A stretch of 44,644 bases of DNA, from NCBI GenBank assembly GCA_903864515.1, contig CAIPFZ010000027.1:1-44644 (forward strand), read 5' to 3'. The translations under genes were made by a program, and so were the position numbers. Below are positions 23,355 to 31,207 of this stretch, piece after piece. A model generated the notes under the pieces. It was not told the origin of the DNA. It made no database searches and was given only the letters and a program-made list of their open reading frames with translations. This DNA comes from an uncultured bacterium (GTDB lineage: Bacteria; Patescibacteriota; Minisyncoccia; Phycocordibacterales; CAIZLB01). Each line of letters begins with the position of its first letter. Position 1 is the first letter of the stretch.

Positions 23355-24128
23355 ATGACCCAAAAGACTAGTACTGAAAATCTATTTAAGACACTTCAAA
23401 TAAAACCTAACGCTCAGCTTGTTTTAGACTATTTAATCAAACACGGCCTATCCCCTGTTAAAGACATAGCTCACTCTTTAAATATACCTAAATCAACTGT
23501 ATACGATTCCCTAGACGAGCTAGTCACACAAAGTTTAGTCATAGAATACTCTGAAGAAAGAGGTCGTATTTTTGGAATTGCGGACAAAGAACAAATTGCC
23601 AAAATTAGTGAACAGAAGATTAAGGAACTCCAAGATAATCAAAATAAATTAATCGAATATATCAAAAACACGGAGCGTGAAGATCCTACTTCAAAACCTA
23701 AGATAAAATTTTATTTTGGCAAGGAAGGAATTAAGCAAGCCTTTAGAGATACAATGTGGAATGAGAAATGCAAACAAACATATCTAATGTGGTCCACAAA
23801 GGACATGTTAGATATCCTTGGACCAGAGTTTAGCGAGTGGCATAGCTCAATGAGACTCAGACATAAAATTGTATTGAATGTAATCAGAAAGAAAGAAGAC
23901 AAGAAATTTGATAAAACCGAAGGTCTTAAAGAAGGATGGAACAGTTTTAGAGACATTAGACAAGCACCCAAAAATATTGATTGGAACATGAGTTATTGGA
24001 TATATGACAATAGAGTCTTATTTTCCGGTGGAGGAAGTGATAAATTTGCCTTTGTTGTGCATGACAAAGAATTTGCAAATCTAATGACAACTTTATGGAA
24101 GCAGGTCTGGGAAATTAGTGAGAAGTAG
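23355..24128 (+). CDS. TrmB-family transcriptional regulator (partner of SBP H)
   Basis: 257 aa from the ATG at 23355; the frame is open further upstream but that part is antisense to SBP H. Winged HTH at residues 8-78 (LQIKPNAQLVLDYLIKHG, recognition helix IPKSTVYDSLDELVTQSL), a helical linker, then KIKFYFGKEGIKQAFRD, nearly the same as in the regulator at 4153. Divergent from SBP H and convergent with livM, so it may control both (inference). Confidence 0.88.
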   Translation: MTQKTSTENLFKTLQIKPNAQLVLDYLIKHGLSPVKDIAHSLNIPKSTVYDSLDELVTQSLVIEYSEERGRIFGIADKEQIAKISEQKIKELQDNQNKLIEYIKNTEREDPTSKPKIKFYFGKEGIKQAFRDTMWNEKCKQTYLMWSTKDMLDILGPEFSEWHSSMRLRHKIVLNVIRKKEDKKFDKTEGLKEGWNSFRDIRQAPKNIDWNMSYWIYDNRVLFSGGGSDKFAFVVHDKEFANLMTTLWKQVWEISEK

Positions 24129-24154
24129 AACCAGTGTGTTAAGTTGAGGTAAAT

Positions 24155-25021
24155 CTACAACTTATACTCCCCCATGAACCCCTGCGGTCTATACATCATC
24201 AAGAACAATAGAAGCAATCCATATACGACTTGTCTCATTTGAGCAGCCACATCTGTTGGAAAGCCAACAAAGCGTAACGCCTCAGGCAACAACATCAAGA
24301 ACACTGTTCCCCAGAACACTCCCTTATTACTTGCAAGCCCTCCTAATATAACAATTGATAGAATAAAGATTGATTCATTCAATGAGAAACTTGATGGATC
24401 AATGAAGGTAATGTAAGAAGCAAAGAGTGCACCAGCGACAGCCGCCATTCCTGCGGCTAACACAAAAACAATCATTTTGTATATTTTTGTATTATACCCA
24501 AAGACAGAAATTGCTTGCTCATCCTCTCTGATTGCCTTTATTACTCGTCCAAAGCTAGAGCCAACAATATATTGTGATAATAAATAGACAAGAAGAGCGA
24601 GAACGGCCGAGAGAATTAAAAAATGCAAATTTGATTTAAATATAAAATCAAATATTTGCGGCCTCCCTATTCCTGGAATTCCGAGTGGTCCTCTTGTTAG
24701 ACTTTGCCAATTCAACATTATACTGAATGCGATAATATTAAAACCAAAAGATGCTAGTGCATAATAGTCCCCCTTAAACTTCCCGAGTATTGCACCAAGA
24801 ACCAAGGAGACAATCATGGCAATTATCATACCCACAATCATCGCCAAGAAAAAGTTCCATCCATATGAAGTCATTAGTATCGCCGTTCCATACGCCCCCA
24901 CCCCAAAGAATGTTGCGTGTGTGATTGAAAGTAACCCTGTATATCCCACAACAAGATTTAAACTAATTCCTAGTATTGACCAAATCGAAATTAAAACCAA
25001 AAGGTGAATTATATATTCCAT
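24155..25021 (-). CDS. livM: branched-chain amino acid ABC permease, LivM type
   Basis: 288 aa, eight or nine predicted membrane segments. Signature regions are SLNLVVGYTGLLSITHATFFGVGAY near the N terminus and IREDEQAISVFGYNTKIYK (about residue 170), the cytoplasmic loop that contacts the ATPases, followed by the conserved LGGLASNKGVFWGTVF. LivM normally works with LivH and the ATPases LivG and LivF; none lies in this window, so they must be elsewhere or missing. A -10 box (TGATATTAT) lies 6 nt before the ATG, so the gene has its own leaderless promoter, separate from the structured RNA upstream. Confidence 0.93.
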   Translation of the reverse strand: MEYIIHLLVLISIWSILGISLNLVVGYTGLLSITHATFFGVGAYGTAILMTSYGWNFFLAMIVGMIIAMIVSLVLGAILGKFKGDYYALASFGFNIIAFSIMLNWQSLTRGPLGIPGIGRPQIFDFIFKSNLHFLILSAVLALLVYLLSQYIVGSSFGRVIKAIREDEQAISVFGYNTKIYKMIVFVLAAGMAAVAGALFASYITFIDPSSFSLNESIFILSIVILGGLASNKGVFWGTVFLMLLPEALRFVGFPTDVAAQMRQVVYGLLLLFLMMYRPQGFMGEYKL

Positions 25022-25027
25022 ATTTAA

Positions 25028-25036
25028 ATAATATCA
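25028..25036 (-). promoter_or_regulatory. extended -10 of livM, leaderless
   Basis: TGATATTAT on the minus strand, 6 nt before the livM ATG and downstream of the terminator at 25069. Confidence 0.6.
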
Positions 25037-25068
25037 AAAAAGAAGGCGGGTGGCGAATTTCCTAATAG

Positions 25069-25399
25069 AAAAAAACCGCCCATTTAGGGTCGGCAGGAGG
25101 ACGACGAGATCATCCTCAATAAAAATGAAAGCGGGTGCGGAAACCCTTGATAAGCTAATATGCTAAGTACGAGAAGTGTTCCCTCTCGGATTATCACATC
25201 TACATGACTACGAAGAAAAAGACGCGTAACCGAAAACCATTAACCGCGCCACAAACAATACAATCGTAGACAGTATACCTTTTGAATATTAGCTCACTCA
25301 ATGTACAAACAGAACTCTCGTGCCTTACCGGCATTGAACAGGAATTGCATCAATCTCACAACCTGAAGAGGCAACTACCCGCAAGGATGTTCCGCACCC
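25069..25399 (-). ncRNA. structured non-coding RNA of unknown family, about 331 nt
   Basis: Minus-strand RNA starting GGGUGCGGAA (25399-25390), which pairs perfectly over 10 bp with UUCCGCACCC (25142-25133). Inside are several helices: UCUUCAGG-region pairing, GCC-GGUAA-GGC, CUACGA/UCGUAG (25208-25213 with 25264-25269), CGAGA/UCUCG and UGAUAA/UUAUCA. After the closing stem come a hairpin (25097-25117) with a G-U pair that only works on this strand, and an intrinsic terminator with U7 (25069-25093). An extended -10 box ends 6 nt upstream. I find no RNase P, tmRNA, SRP or T-box consensus. Confidence 0.75.
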
Positions 25400-25405
25400 A
25401 CAGAT

Positions 25406-25414
25406 AATATAGCA
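25406..25414 (-). promoter_or_regulatory. extended -10 promoter of the structured RNA
   Basis: TGCTATATT on the minus strand; 6 nt later the GGG that opens the RNA closing stem begins, the expected +1 position. Confidence 0.65.
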
Positions 25415-25550
25415 TACAAATTTAAAGTTAAACAGTCTTAAACAACATACAAGAAGCTAGTATTTCACATTATTAATAAAATAATTTAACACTCAAATGG
25501 TTTCAATAATTAGGGACAAGTCAGCAAGTGTGTCATAGTACACAATTTAG

Positions 25551-25566
25551 CTTGACACATGTCAAG
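25551..25566. repeat. perfect palindrome in an intergenic region
   Basis: CTTGACA-CA-TGTCAAG, 7-bp arms. A looser repeat, TGTGT...ACACA, lies just upstream. Both fall in the 460-bp gene-free gap between the structured RNA and the surface protein and look like protein-binding sites. Confidence 0.45.
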
Positions 25567-25607
25567 GGTAGGAACATACTTACTAAGTCGCAAGGATGTC
25601 TCATCAA

Positions 25608-25698
25608 GAATAAATAATTAGAGCTCGGAATTTTCATTTAAAAATCGACTGCGGTAACTTCTCCCCTCCCGCATTGAAAAGTATCTAATTATTTATTC
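25608..25698. repeat. 91-bp inverted-repeat element
   Basis: Perfect 15-bp terminal inverted repeats (GAATAAATAATTAGA and its complement) enclose 61 nt that can fold further (TTTTCA/TGAAAA, then TGCGG/CCGCA). It could be a small structured RNA or a miniature inverted-repeat element. The 11-mer CGCAAGGATGT occurs 7 bp before it and again inside the structured RNA at about 25380. No coding capacity. Confidence 0.55.
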
Positions 25699-25864
25699 AA
25701 ATTAAAGTTTAATCACAAAGGATCACAAGTCCAAAGTTTTTTCCTTTTCTAGATATTTTTACTTCTTAATAATATTAGATAAATAGCAGCAATATTATCA
25801 GACCATTAATTGTTTACATTTAATTGGAAAAATAAAGTTGTACGCTAAATAATAAAATAAAATT

Positions 25865-26539
25865 ATGAATAAAATAATAAATTCTCTTAAGACTACAAAA
25901 AGTTTTATAATCGCATTAGGTTTAACAACAGCAGTATTATTTACTGTAATAATGCCTTCAATCACAAGTGCTGATGTACTTTATCGTCAATTACAATTAG
26001 GATCACGTGGTGCTGATGTTACATCACTCCAATCTTTCCTAGCAGAGGATTCCACAATTTACCCACAAGGTAAAGTAACTGGATACTTTGGATCACTTAC
26101 AAAGTCAGCTGTTTCAAATTTCCAAGCACGTAATGGTATTGCAACAGTAGGACGTGTTGGACCATCAACTCTTCCTGTGATAAATGAGCAAATGTTGAAT
26201 GGAGTAGATGCCGGTGCAAATATTTCAGCTCCAATCATAACTAGTGCAGGAGTTAATAATATCAGTAGAAATTCAGCAACAATCAATTGGTATACAAATG
26301 AGAATGCAAAAGGTTTAGTTTATTACAGTACAACCCCACTTAGTTTAGGAGAACACTTAAACTCAGTTGACGTATCAGGAAACACAGCGATGGTTGATTC
26401 AAACTATCGTACAAATCAATCTGTTACACTACAAAACTTACAGCCAAATACAACCTATTACTACCTAGCGTATGTAACAGGTCTATCAGGTAGAGTTAGT
26501 ATCACATGGCCTGCAACATTCACAACTTCAAGCTACTAG
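25865..26539 (+). CDS. secreted peptidoglycan-binding protein with fibronectin-like domain
   Basis: 224 aa. Signal peptide at residues 1-36 (ending TSADV). Residues 40-105 are a PG_binding_1 domain: LQLGSRGADVTSLQSFLAE and GYFGSLTKSAVSNFQARNG are its two repeat helices. Residues 120-224 form a fibronectin type III / purple-acid-phosphatase N-like beta domain (SATINWYTNENAKGLVYYS, then LQPNTTYYYLAYV). This arrangement is very common in Patescibacteria surface proteins. It should bind the cell wall and expose the beta domain. Own transcript, followed by a terminator. Confidence 0.88.
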   Translation: MNKIINSLKTTKSFIIALGLTTAVLFTVIMPSITSADVLYRQLQLGSRGADVTSLQSFLAEDSTIYPQGKVTGYFGSLTKSAVSNFQARNGIATVGRVGPSTLPVINEQMLNGVDAGANISAPIITSAGVNNISRNSATINWYTNENAKGLVYYSTTPLSLGEHLNSVDVSGNTAMVDSNYRTNQSVTLQNLQPNTTYYYLAYVTGLSGRVSITWPATFTTSSY

Positions 26540-26615
26540 TCAGTCAAATAAAATTAGACCCGCAAAGGTTGGAGTAGAATTGAAGAAAATACTTAGTCTA
26601 ATCTAAGTAACAAGG

Positions 26616-26641
26616 ACCGTCATTAATTTGGCGGTTTTTTG
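26616..26641 (+). terminator. intrinsic terminator
   Basis: ACCGTC and GGCGGT pair (6 bp, one G-U) around 8 nt, followed by T6. A further small hairpin (ACTTAG/CTAAGT) precedes it at 26591-26608. Confidence 0.8.
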
Positions 26642-26694
26642 TTATCATATATTTTCTTTTACCTTTTTTTCAGAAAAAATGCTAATATACCCCA

Positions 26695-27960
26695 ATGGAA
26701 ACAAGTACTAAATGGGACACAATCATTGTTGGAGGAGGACCAGCTGGAATGATTTCAGCAGGAAAGGCAGCAGAGAATGGTGCCCGCGTTCTTCTAATTG
26801 AGAAAAATGAAACTCTTGGTAAAAAGTTATTAATCACTGGTGGAGGGAGATGTAATGTCACAAATTCTGAATTTGATGTAAGAAAATTTTTAGAGAGATT
26901 TAAAGATGATGGTAAATTTCTTTTCTCTGCTTTTTCACAACATAGTGTAAAAGACTCCTTAGATTTCTTTCACAAAAGAGGAATGGAAACTAAGGTGGAA
27001 AATGAATTACGTACCTTCCCTGTCTCTGATAGATCACAATCCGTCTTAGATGTTCTCTTGGACTACATGAGAGAAGGTGGAGTTGAAATACTTTCCAATT
27101 CTCCAGTTGTTGGAATTGCAATGGAAGAAAATAAAGTGATTGGTGTTATTCTAAAAAATAAGAAGGTTTTACATGCAGACAATGTGATAATAGCAACGGG
27201 TGGAGCATCTCTTCCAGAAACTGGTTCAACAGGAGACGGCTTTGCGTGGCTTAATAACATTGGCCACACAATAATTCCCCCTACCCCATCCCTTGTACCT
27301 GTTGCCATAAAAGATAAATGGATAGAAAGTCTTGCTGGCATTAGCTTAACTGATATAAAAATTTCAATATTTCAAAATGATAAGAAACAATTATCCAAAA
27401 AAGGAAAGATTCTCTTCACTCATGTTGGATTAAGTGGACCAACAATATTAAACATGAGTAAGGACATTGGTGATTTATTGAAGTATGGGCCAGTCATTGT
27501 CAGTCTTGATATTCTACCATCGGAAGACAATGGAACACTAAACACAAAACTGCAAGAATTATTTAAAGAGCATGATAAAAAGAAATTTAGAAATGCTATC
27601 GCAAATATTGTTCCGGCAAAACTCGCTCCAATAATTGTAGACCTATCATTAATTGATCCTGAAAAGGAATGCAATAGCATCACACGTGAAGAGCGAATTA
27701 AATTAATCAATCTTCTTAAGGGTATTCCCATGCAAGTAGATAAATTGCTTGGAGTAGACAAGGCAATAATCACAAGCGGAGGAGTATCACTTGATGAAGT
27801 TGATTTTAAGACAATGTCCTCTCGTCTATTTCCTAATCTATATCTAGTTGGTGATATTTTAAACATAGATCGCCCTTCTGGTGGATTCAGTCTTCAACTC
27901 TGCTGGACAACTGGAATTGTTGCTGGAGATTCTTCTACGAAATCCTTGAAAAAATCTTAA
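26695..27960 (+). CDS. HI0933/YhiN-family FAD-dependent oxidoreductase
   Basis: 421 aa. N-terminal FAD-binding Rossmann motif IIVGGGPAGMISAGKAAENG at residues 11-30, then the family signature GKKLLITGGGRCNVTN (about 43-58). FTHVGLSGPTILNMSK (about 240) is the insert-domain signature and GGVSLDEVDFKTM plus YLVGDILNIDRPSGGFSLQ the C-terminal FAD motif. Members reduce varied substrates (the BaiN branch reduces bile acids); the true substrate is usually unknown. TAATAT ends 6 nt before the ATG, so leaderless. Its last 26 bp overlap the convergent phospholipase D-like gene. Confidence 0.93.
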   Translation: METSTKWDTIIVGGGPAGMISAGKAAENGARVLLIEKNETLGKKLLITGGGRCNVTNSEFDVRKFLERFKDDGKFLFSAFSQHSVKDSLDFFHKRGMETKVENELRTFPVSDRSQSVLDVLLDYMREGGVEILSNSPVVGIAMEENKVIGVILKNKKVLHADNVIIATGGASLPETGSTGDGFAWLNNIGHTIIPPTPSLVPVAIKDKWIESLAGISLTDIKISIFQNDKKQLSKKGKILFTHVGLSGPTILNMSKDIGDLLKYGPVIVSLDILPSEDNGTLNTKLQELFKEHDKKKFRNAIANIVPAKLAPIIVDLSLIDPEKECNSITREERIKLINLLKGIPMQVDKLLGVDKAIITSGGVSLDEVDFKTMSSRLFPNLYLVGDILNIDRPSGGFSLQLCWTTGIVAGDSSTKSLKKS

Positions 27961-28990
27961 ATATTGGAGATATAATATAATCAAACCACTTCATTTTGTA
28001 TGACTTTGCATCAAAGAGTACAGAGTCTCTTTTCCATCCATTTGTAATATTTGCAATTCTATTTATTGCCACCCTATCGTTAAAGAAAATACCAATTTCT
28101 GAATTCAATTCAAAAGACAAAAAATCAAGATTATTAGATCCAACAATTGCTTCCTTAAAATCAATCATCATAATCTTTGCATGATTCATTTGAGGTCCAA
28201 GAAAGAAATCAACCCCCAGCCTTGATAGTTTATTCATATAAAAATAGTTTACTCTATCAACAAAATGATGATCTGCTGTCTCTGGTACTAATATATGAAT
28301 ATTAACACCCCTTAGGTGTGCTTGGTGCAACAGACCCATAAACCAACGCCTTGGCATAAAATATGGCGTGACAAGAGTTATGTTTTCCTTTGCCATAGAT
28401 ATGTGTGTTGTGTAAATCTTTCTTAATCTATAATTATTCTTAACTGGAGAATGTTCAATGAGCCAATCTTTAACTCTTCTCTTCTCCTTTTTGTTTTTAT
28501 GTACCTTATTTTTCTTTATACTCTTTAAAACTATTTCAGGATCCTTCCCTCCGCATTCAATATAAGTCTTTGCAAATGATCTGATTATTGAATGAACCAA
28601 TTTCCCTCTAACCCTCACAACCAAGTCATTCCACAAGGATGAACTTTGATGAAAATTAACACCACCAATAAAGGCAATCTTACCATCAATAGCTAATATT
28701 TTACGATGAGTTCTGTGTAAGAAATAACTCAAGAACAACAGCTCAGCACCTGATTCCCTTATATCGGAAATAGCTTTTTTACTTAATCCAAAACTTCCAA
28801 AGGAATCCAATATAATTTTAACCTTAATACCTGACATTGCCTTTTCCTTTAATAAAGTTAAAAAATCAAATTCAACCATGTCATCTTGAAAAATATAAAC
28901 CTCCAAATAAATAGACTCCCTTGCAGAGGAAATAGCCTCAAACATTGCCTGCCAAGTTTTTTGTGAATTAGCAAAGAATTTATAAATCAT
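27935..28990 (-). CDS. phospholipase D-like / cardiolipin synthase-type protein
   Basis: 351 aa. Two HKD motifs: HRKILAIDGKIAFIGGVN (about residue 96) and HAKIMMIDFKEAIVGSNN (about 275), the paired catalytic sites of the phospholipase D superfamily. Length is shorter than the usual 480 aa ClsA because the N-terminal membrane helices are missing, so it resembles ClsB-like or short CPR forms. It probably makes cardiolipin or acts on another phosphodiester. Overlaps the 3' end of the flavoprotein gene by 26 bp. Confidence 0.9.
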   Translation of the reverse strand: MIYKFFANSQKTWQAMFEAISSARESIYLEVYIFQDDMVEFDFLTLLKEKAMSGIKVKIILDSFGSFGLSKKAISDIRESGAELLFLSYFLHRTHRKILAIDGKIAFIGGVNFHQSSSLWNDLVVRVRGKLVHSIIRSFAKTYIECGGKDPEIVLKSIKKNKVHKNKKEKRRVKDWLIEHSPVKNNYRLRKIYTTHISMAKENITLVTPYFMPRRWFMGLLHQAHLRGVNIHILVPETADHHFVDRVNYFYMNKLSRLGVDFFLGPQMNHAKIMMIDFKEAIVGSNNLDFLSFELNSEIGIFFNDRVAINRIANITNGWKRDSVLFDAKSYKMKWFDYIISPIFKIFSRIS

Positions 28991-29059
28991 ATGGTTATTA
29001 CCTCTCTATTATACACCAAATTATGCATATATAGTACGAGATGTTACAATGGGATTACT

Positions 29060-29461
29060 ATGAAAAAAGGATATAAACAAAATATTGAGAAAGAGACTTT
29101 AGCGAATACAAATTTCAGAAAGGTACTCTACACCGGAGAGCATATGCAACTGGTTCTTATGTCTCTTAAGCCAAATGAGGATATAGGATCAGAAATTCAC
29201 ACTGAGAATGATCAATTTTTTAGATTTGAAAAAGGTAACGGAAAAGTAATAATCGGAGAGGCAGAATATGAAGTTGAAGACGGTGACGCTGTTGTTGTAC
29301 CATCAGGCACGCAACATAACATTATAAACACATCTTTTACTGAAGATTTGAAGATGTATACAATCTACTCCCCTGCACATCACAAAGACGGAATAATAAG
29401 AGAAACAAAAGAAGAGGCTGAGAAAGATTCTCCTGAATTTGATGGGATATTAACTGAATAA
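29060..29461 (+). CDS. cupin-domain protein
   Basis: 133 aa from the ATG at 29060; the open frame upstream lacks a plausible start. Cupin motif 1 is EDIGSEIHTENDQFFRFEKG with a single His, Glu replacing some ligands, and motif 2 is GDAVVVPSGTQHNIIN. This matches short single-cupin proteins often annotated as mannose-6-phosphate isomerase-like. Substrate unknown; metal binding likely through the remaining His and Glu residues. It runs 11 bp ahead of the acyltransferase gene and may be co-transcribed. Confidence 0.85.
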   Translation: MKKGYKQNIEKETLANTNFRKVLYTGEHMQLVLMSLKPNEDIGSEIHTENDQFFRFEKGNGKVIIGEAEYEVEDGDAVVVPSGTQHNIINTSFTEDLKMYTIYSPAHHKDGIIRETKEEAEKDSPEFDGILTE

Positions 29462-29471
29462 AACCTCCAGT

Positions 29472-30659
29472 ATGACCAGTAGCAAGCCGGTGTATTTTGA
29501 AAATCTTGATGGTCTACGTTTCTTTGCGTTCCTTGCAGTGTTTATTTCTCACGCTTCACTTTTTTTAGGATATAACAATGAATCAAATCTCTGGCTCGGT
29601 ATAAAAAAATATATATTAATCAATGGAGATGTTGGCGTATCCTTTTTCTTTGTATTATCTGGATTTTTGATAACCTATCTATTATTTAGAGAAAAGGATA
29701 ATCATGGAAAGATATCTCTGAAGAATTTCTATTTACGAAGAATATTAAGAATTTGGCCAGTGTACTTTATAACGCTAATTGTTGGATTTTTTATATTGCC
29801 GATCGTAGCAAAGCTACTACTTGAGAATGGTTCATTCATATTTTCATTAACACCAACATTCTCCATACTACCTTATTATCTATTTTTCCTAGCAAACTTC
29901 AATCTTGCATTTTACGGTGGAGGAAGCGTTCCCGTGGATGTTTTATGGTCAATATCAGTTGAAGAACAATTCTATTTGATTTGGCCATGGGTAATTGCAT
30001 TTCTTCCAAGAAAACATCTTTTGAAATTTCTAGGTAGCATAGTTCTAGTATCATGTATTTACAGATATACCTATGCACTTTCACCTAATGTAATAGCCTA
30101 TTCAACTTTTTCTGTTATGTCAGATTTAGCGATAGGTTCAATGCTCGCCTTCTTTGTCTACACTAAAAATTATACAGCAGGTAAGATACGCGGTGCTATT
30201 CTATCCATTCCAAAAAAAGGAATTGCAATAATTTATGCAGTCATGTTTCTTTTAATATTTGGAAGGCATCTAATTACAGACCTACTGATTCAAAACAACT
30301 CAATTGGTCATTCAATTTTTTACAATTTATTTGTTGCAATTTTACCACTGATTCTTGCTCTTCTTTTTGCTTTTGTAATTTTTGAACAAAATGAATCTTC
30401 AAAATCCCTCTTTAAGATTGGTAGATCAAAGACAACCACGCTCTTGGGTAAGATATCATATGGACTATACTCATATCACATGTTTGCATTTGTTATTGTA
30501 TTGCTAACAATATCATCTCTGGGATTTAGTCTAGAATACACATCATTCTTTCAATGGTTAATTATATCTCTCTTGTCTCTGATTTCTGTATTAATCCTAG
30601 CTTTTATTTCCTATTACGGCATAGAAAAATGGTTCTTAAAGATGAAACCGAAGGATTAG
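29472..30659 (+). CDS. acyltransferase-3 family membrane protein (OafA/YrhL type)
   Basis: 395 aa, about ten membrane segments. Starts ENLDGLRFFAFLAVFISHAS, the family signature with the catalytic His, and FFVLSGFLITYLL; FYLRRILRIWPVYF is the next conserved loop, and WSISVEEQFYLIWP follows at about 157. These enzymes O-acylate surface carbohydrates or peptidoglycan. No C-terminal SGNH domain, so it is the short form. Probably modifies a surface glycan, in keeping with the GT2 gene nearby. Confidence 0.93.
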   Translation: MTSSKPVYFENLDGLRFFAFLAVFISHASLFLGYNNESNLWLGIKKYILINGDVGVSFFFVLSGFLITYLLFREKDNHGKISLKNFYLRRILRIWPVYFITLIVGFFILPIVAKLLLENGSFIFSLTPTFSILPYYLFFLANFNLAFYGGGSVPVDVLWSISVEEQFYLIWPWVIAFLPRKHLLKFLGSIVLVSCIYRYTYALSPNVIAYSTFSVMSDLAIGSMLAFFVYTKNYTAGKIRGAILSIPKKGIAIIYAVMFLLIFGRHLITDLLIQNNSIGHSIFYNLFVAILPLILALLFAFVIFEQNESSKSLFKIGRSKTTTLLGKISYGLYSYHMFAFVIVLLTISSLGFSLEYTSFFQWLIISLLSLISVLILAFISYYGIEKWFLKMKPKD

Positions 30660-30741
30660 TCGCGACTCTATCTTTTTTCATAACTCGTGGTATTATTACA
30701 AACGGTCTTAGACCAGAAACCCACAAAGAAAGGAGTTCTTT

Positions 30742-31143
30742 ATGCCAAATAGAATGCCGGAATTTGATCATCGTGGATACACGATGGAGCAAGTCATTGA
30801 AGCCCTGACCTGCCCCGTAAACAGACACGCAACGAGAGTTAAGCATAGTTGCACTGATTACGATCTATTTAAAAATCCACAATGGCTTCTAGACAACTAT
30901 ATCGAAAATGGCGGAGCTGAAGGTTTCGCCAAGAGAAGAGAGGAGTACAAGAGTCTATGCGAATACGTGGAGACATGTTGGTTCGGAGAAGTTTGTGAGC
31001 TTGCTCTTGCTCGTTCAAGATATAGTATGTGTCCAATCAGGTACATAAGTAACAAATACGGTCGATTCATTTGTGGCCGTTGCTGTGCTAAAAAAGCACT
31101 ATTGTTGGCAGAAAAAGCCAAATCACCAGAGGATCAAAAATAA
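30742..31143 (+). CDS. hypothetical Cys-rich protein, cargo-like
   Basis: 133 aa with eight cysteines (TCPVN, HSCTD, LCEYVETCWFGEVCEL, MCPIR, FICGRCCAKK), suggesting metal or disulfide bonds. No family recognised. It has a strong Shine-Dalgarno site (GAAAGGAG, 6 nt before the ATG), a higher GC content than its neighbours and its own terminator, the same traits as the cassette genes near 14 kb. No hammerhead flanks it. Possibly another acquired single-gene unit. Confidence 0.6.
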   Translation: MPNRMPEFDHRGYTMEQVIEALTCPVNRHATRVKHSCTDYDLFKNPQWLLDNYIENGGAEGFAKRREEYKSLCEYVETCWFGEVCELALARSRYSMCPIRYISNKYGRFICGRCCAKKALLLAEKAKSPEDQK

Positions 31144-31152
31144 ACAATCTTG

Positions 31153-31180
31153 TGCCGCCCTATCGGGCGGCATGTTTTTT
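31153..31180 (+). terminator. intrinsic terminator
   Basis: TGCCGCCC and GGGCGGCA pair perfectly (8 bp) around TATC, followed by TGTTTTTT. Confidence 0.92.
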
Positions 31181-31207
31181 AATTAATGTTATAATATTAT
31201 CAATACA

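Noticed and set aside
25133-25399. Structured RNA as RNase P RNA, tmRNA or a T-box leader
   Set aside because: No GAGGAAAGUCC and ACAGAA pair, no tRNA-like end with a TTCRA loop and tag frame, and no GGUGGNACCGCG antiterminator. It also has its own terminator before the livM promoter.
25069-25399. Structured RNA as a riboswitch leader of livM
   Set aside because: A separate extended -10 box lies 6 nt before the livM start, after the terminator, so livM does not need read-through; a read-through contribution cannot be excluded.
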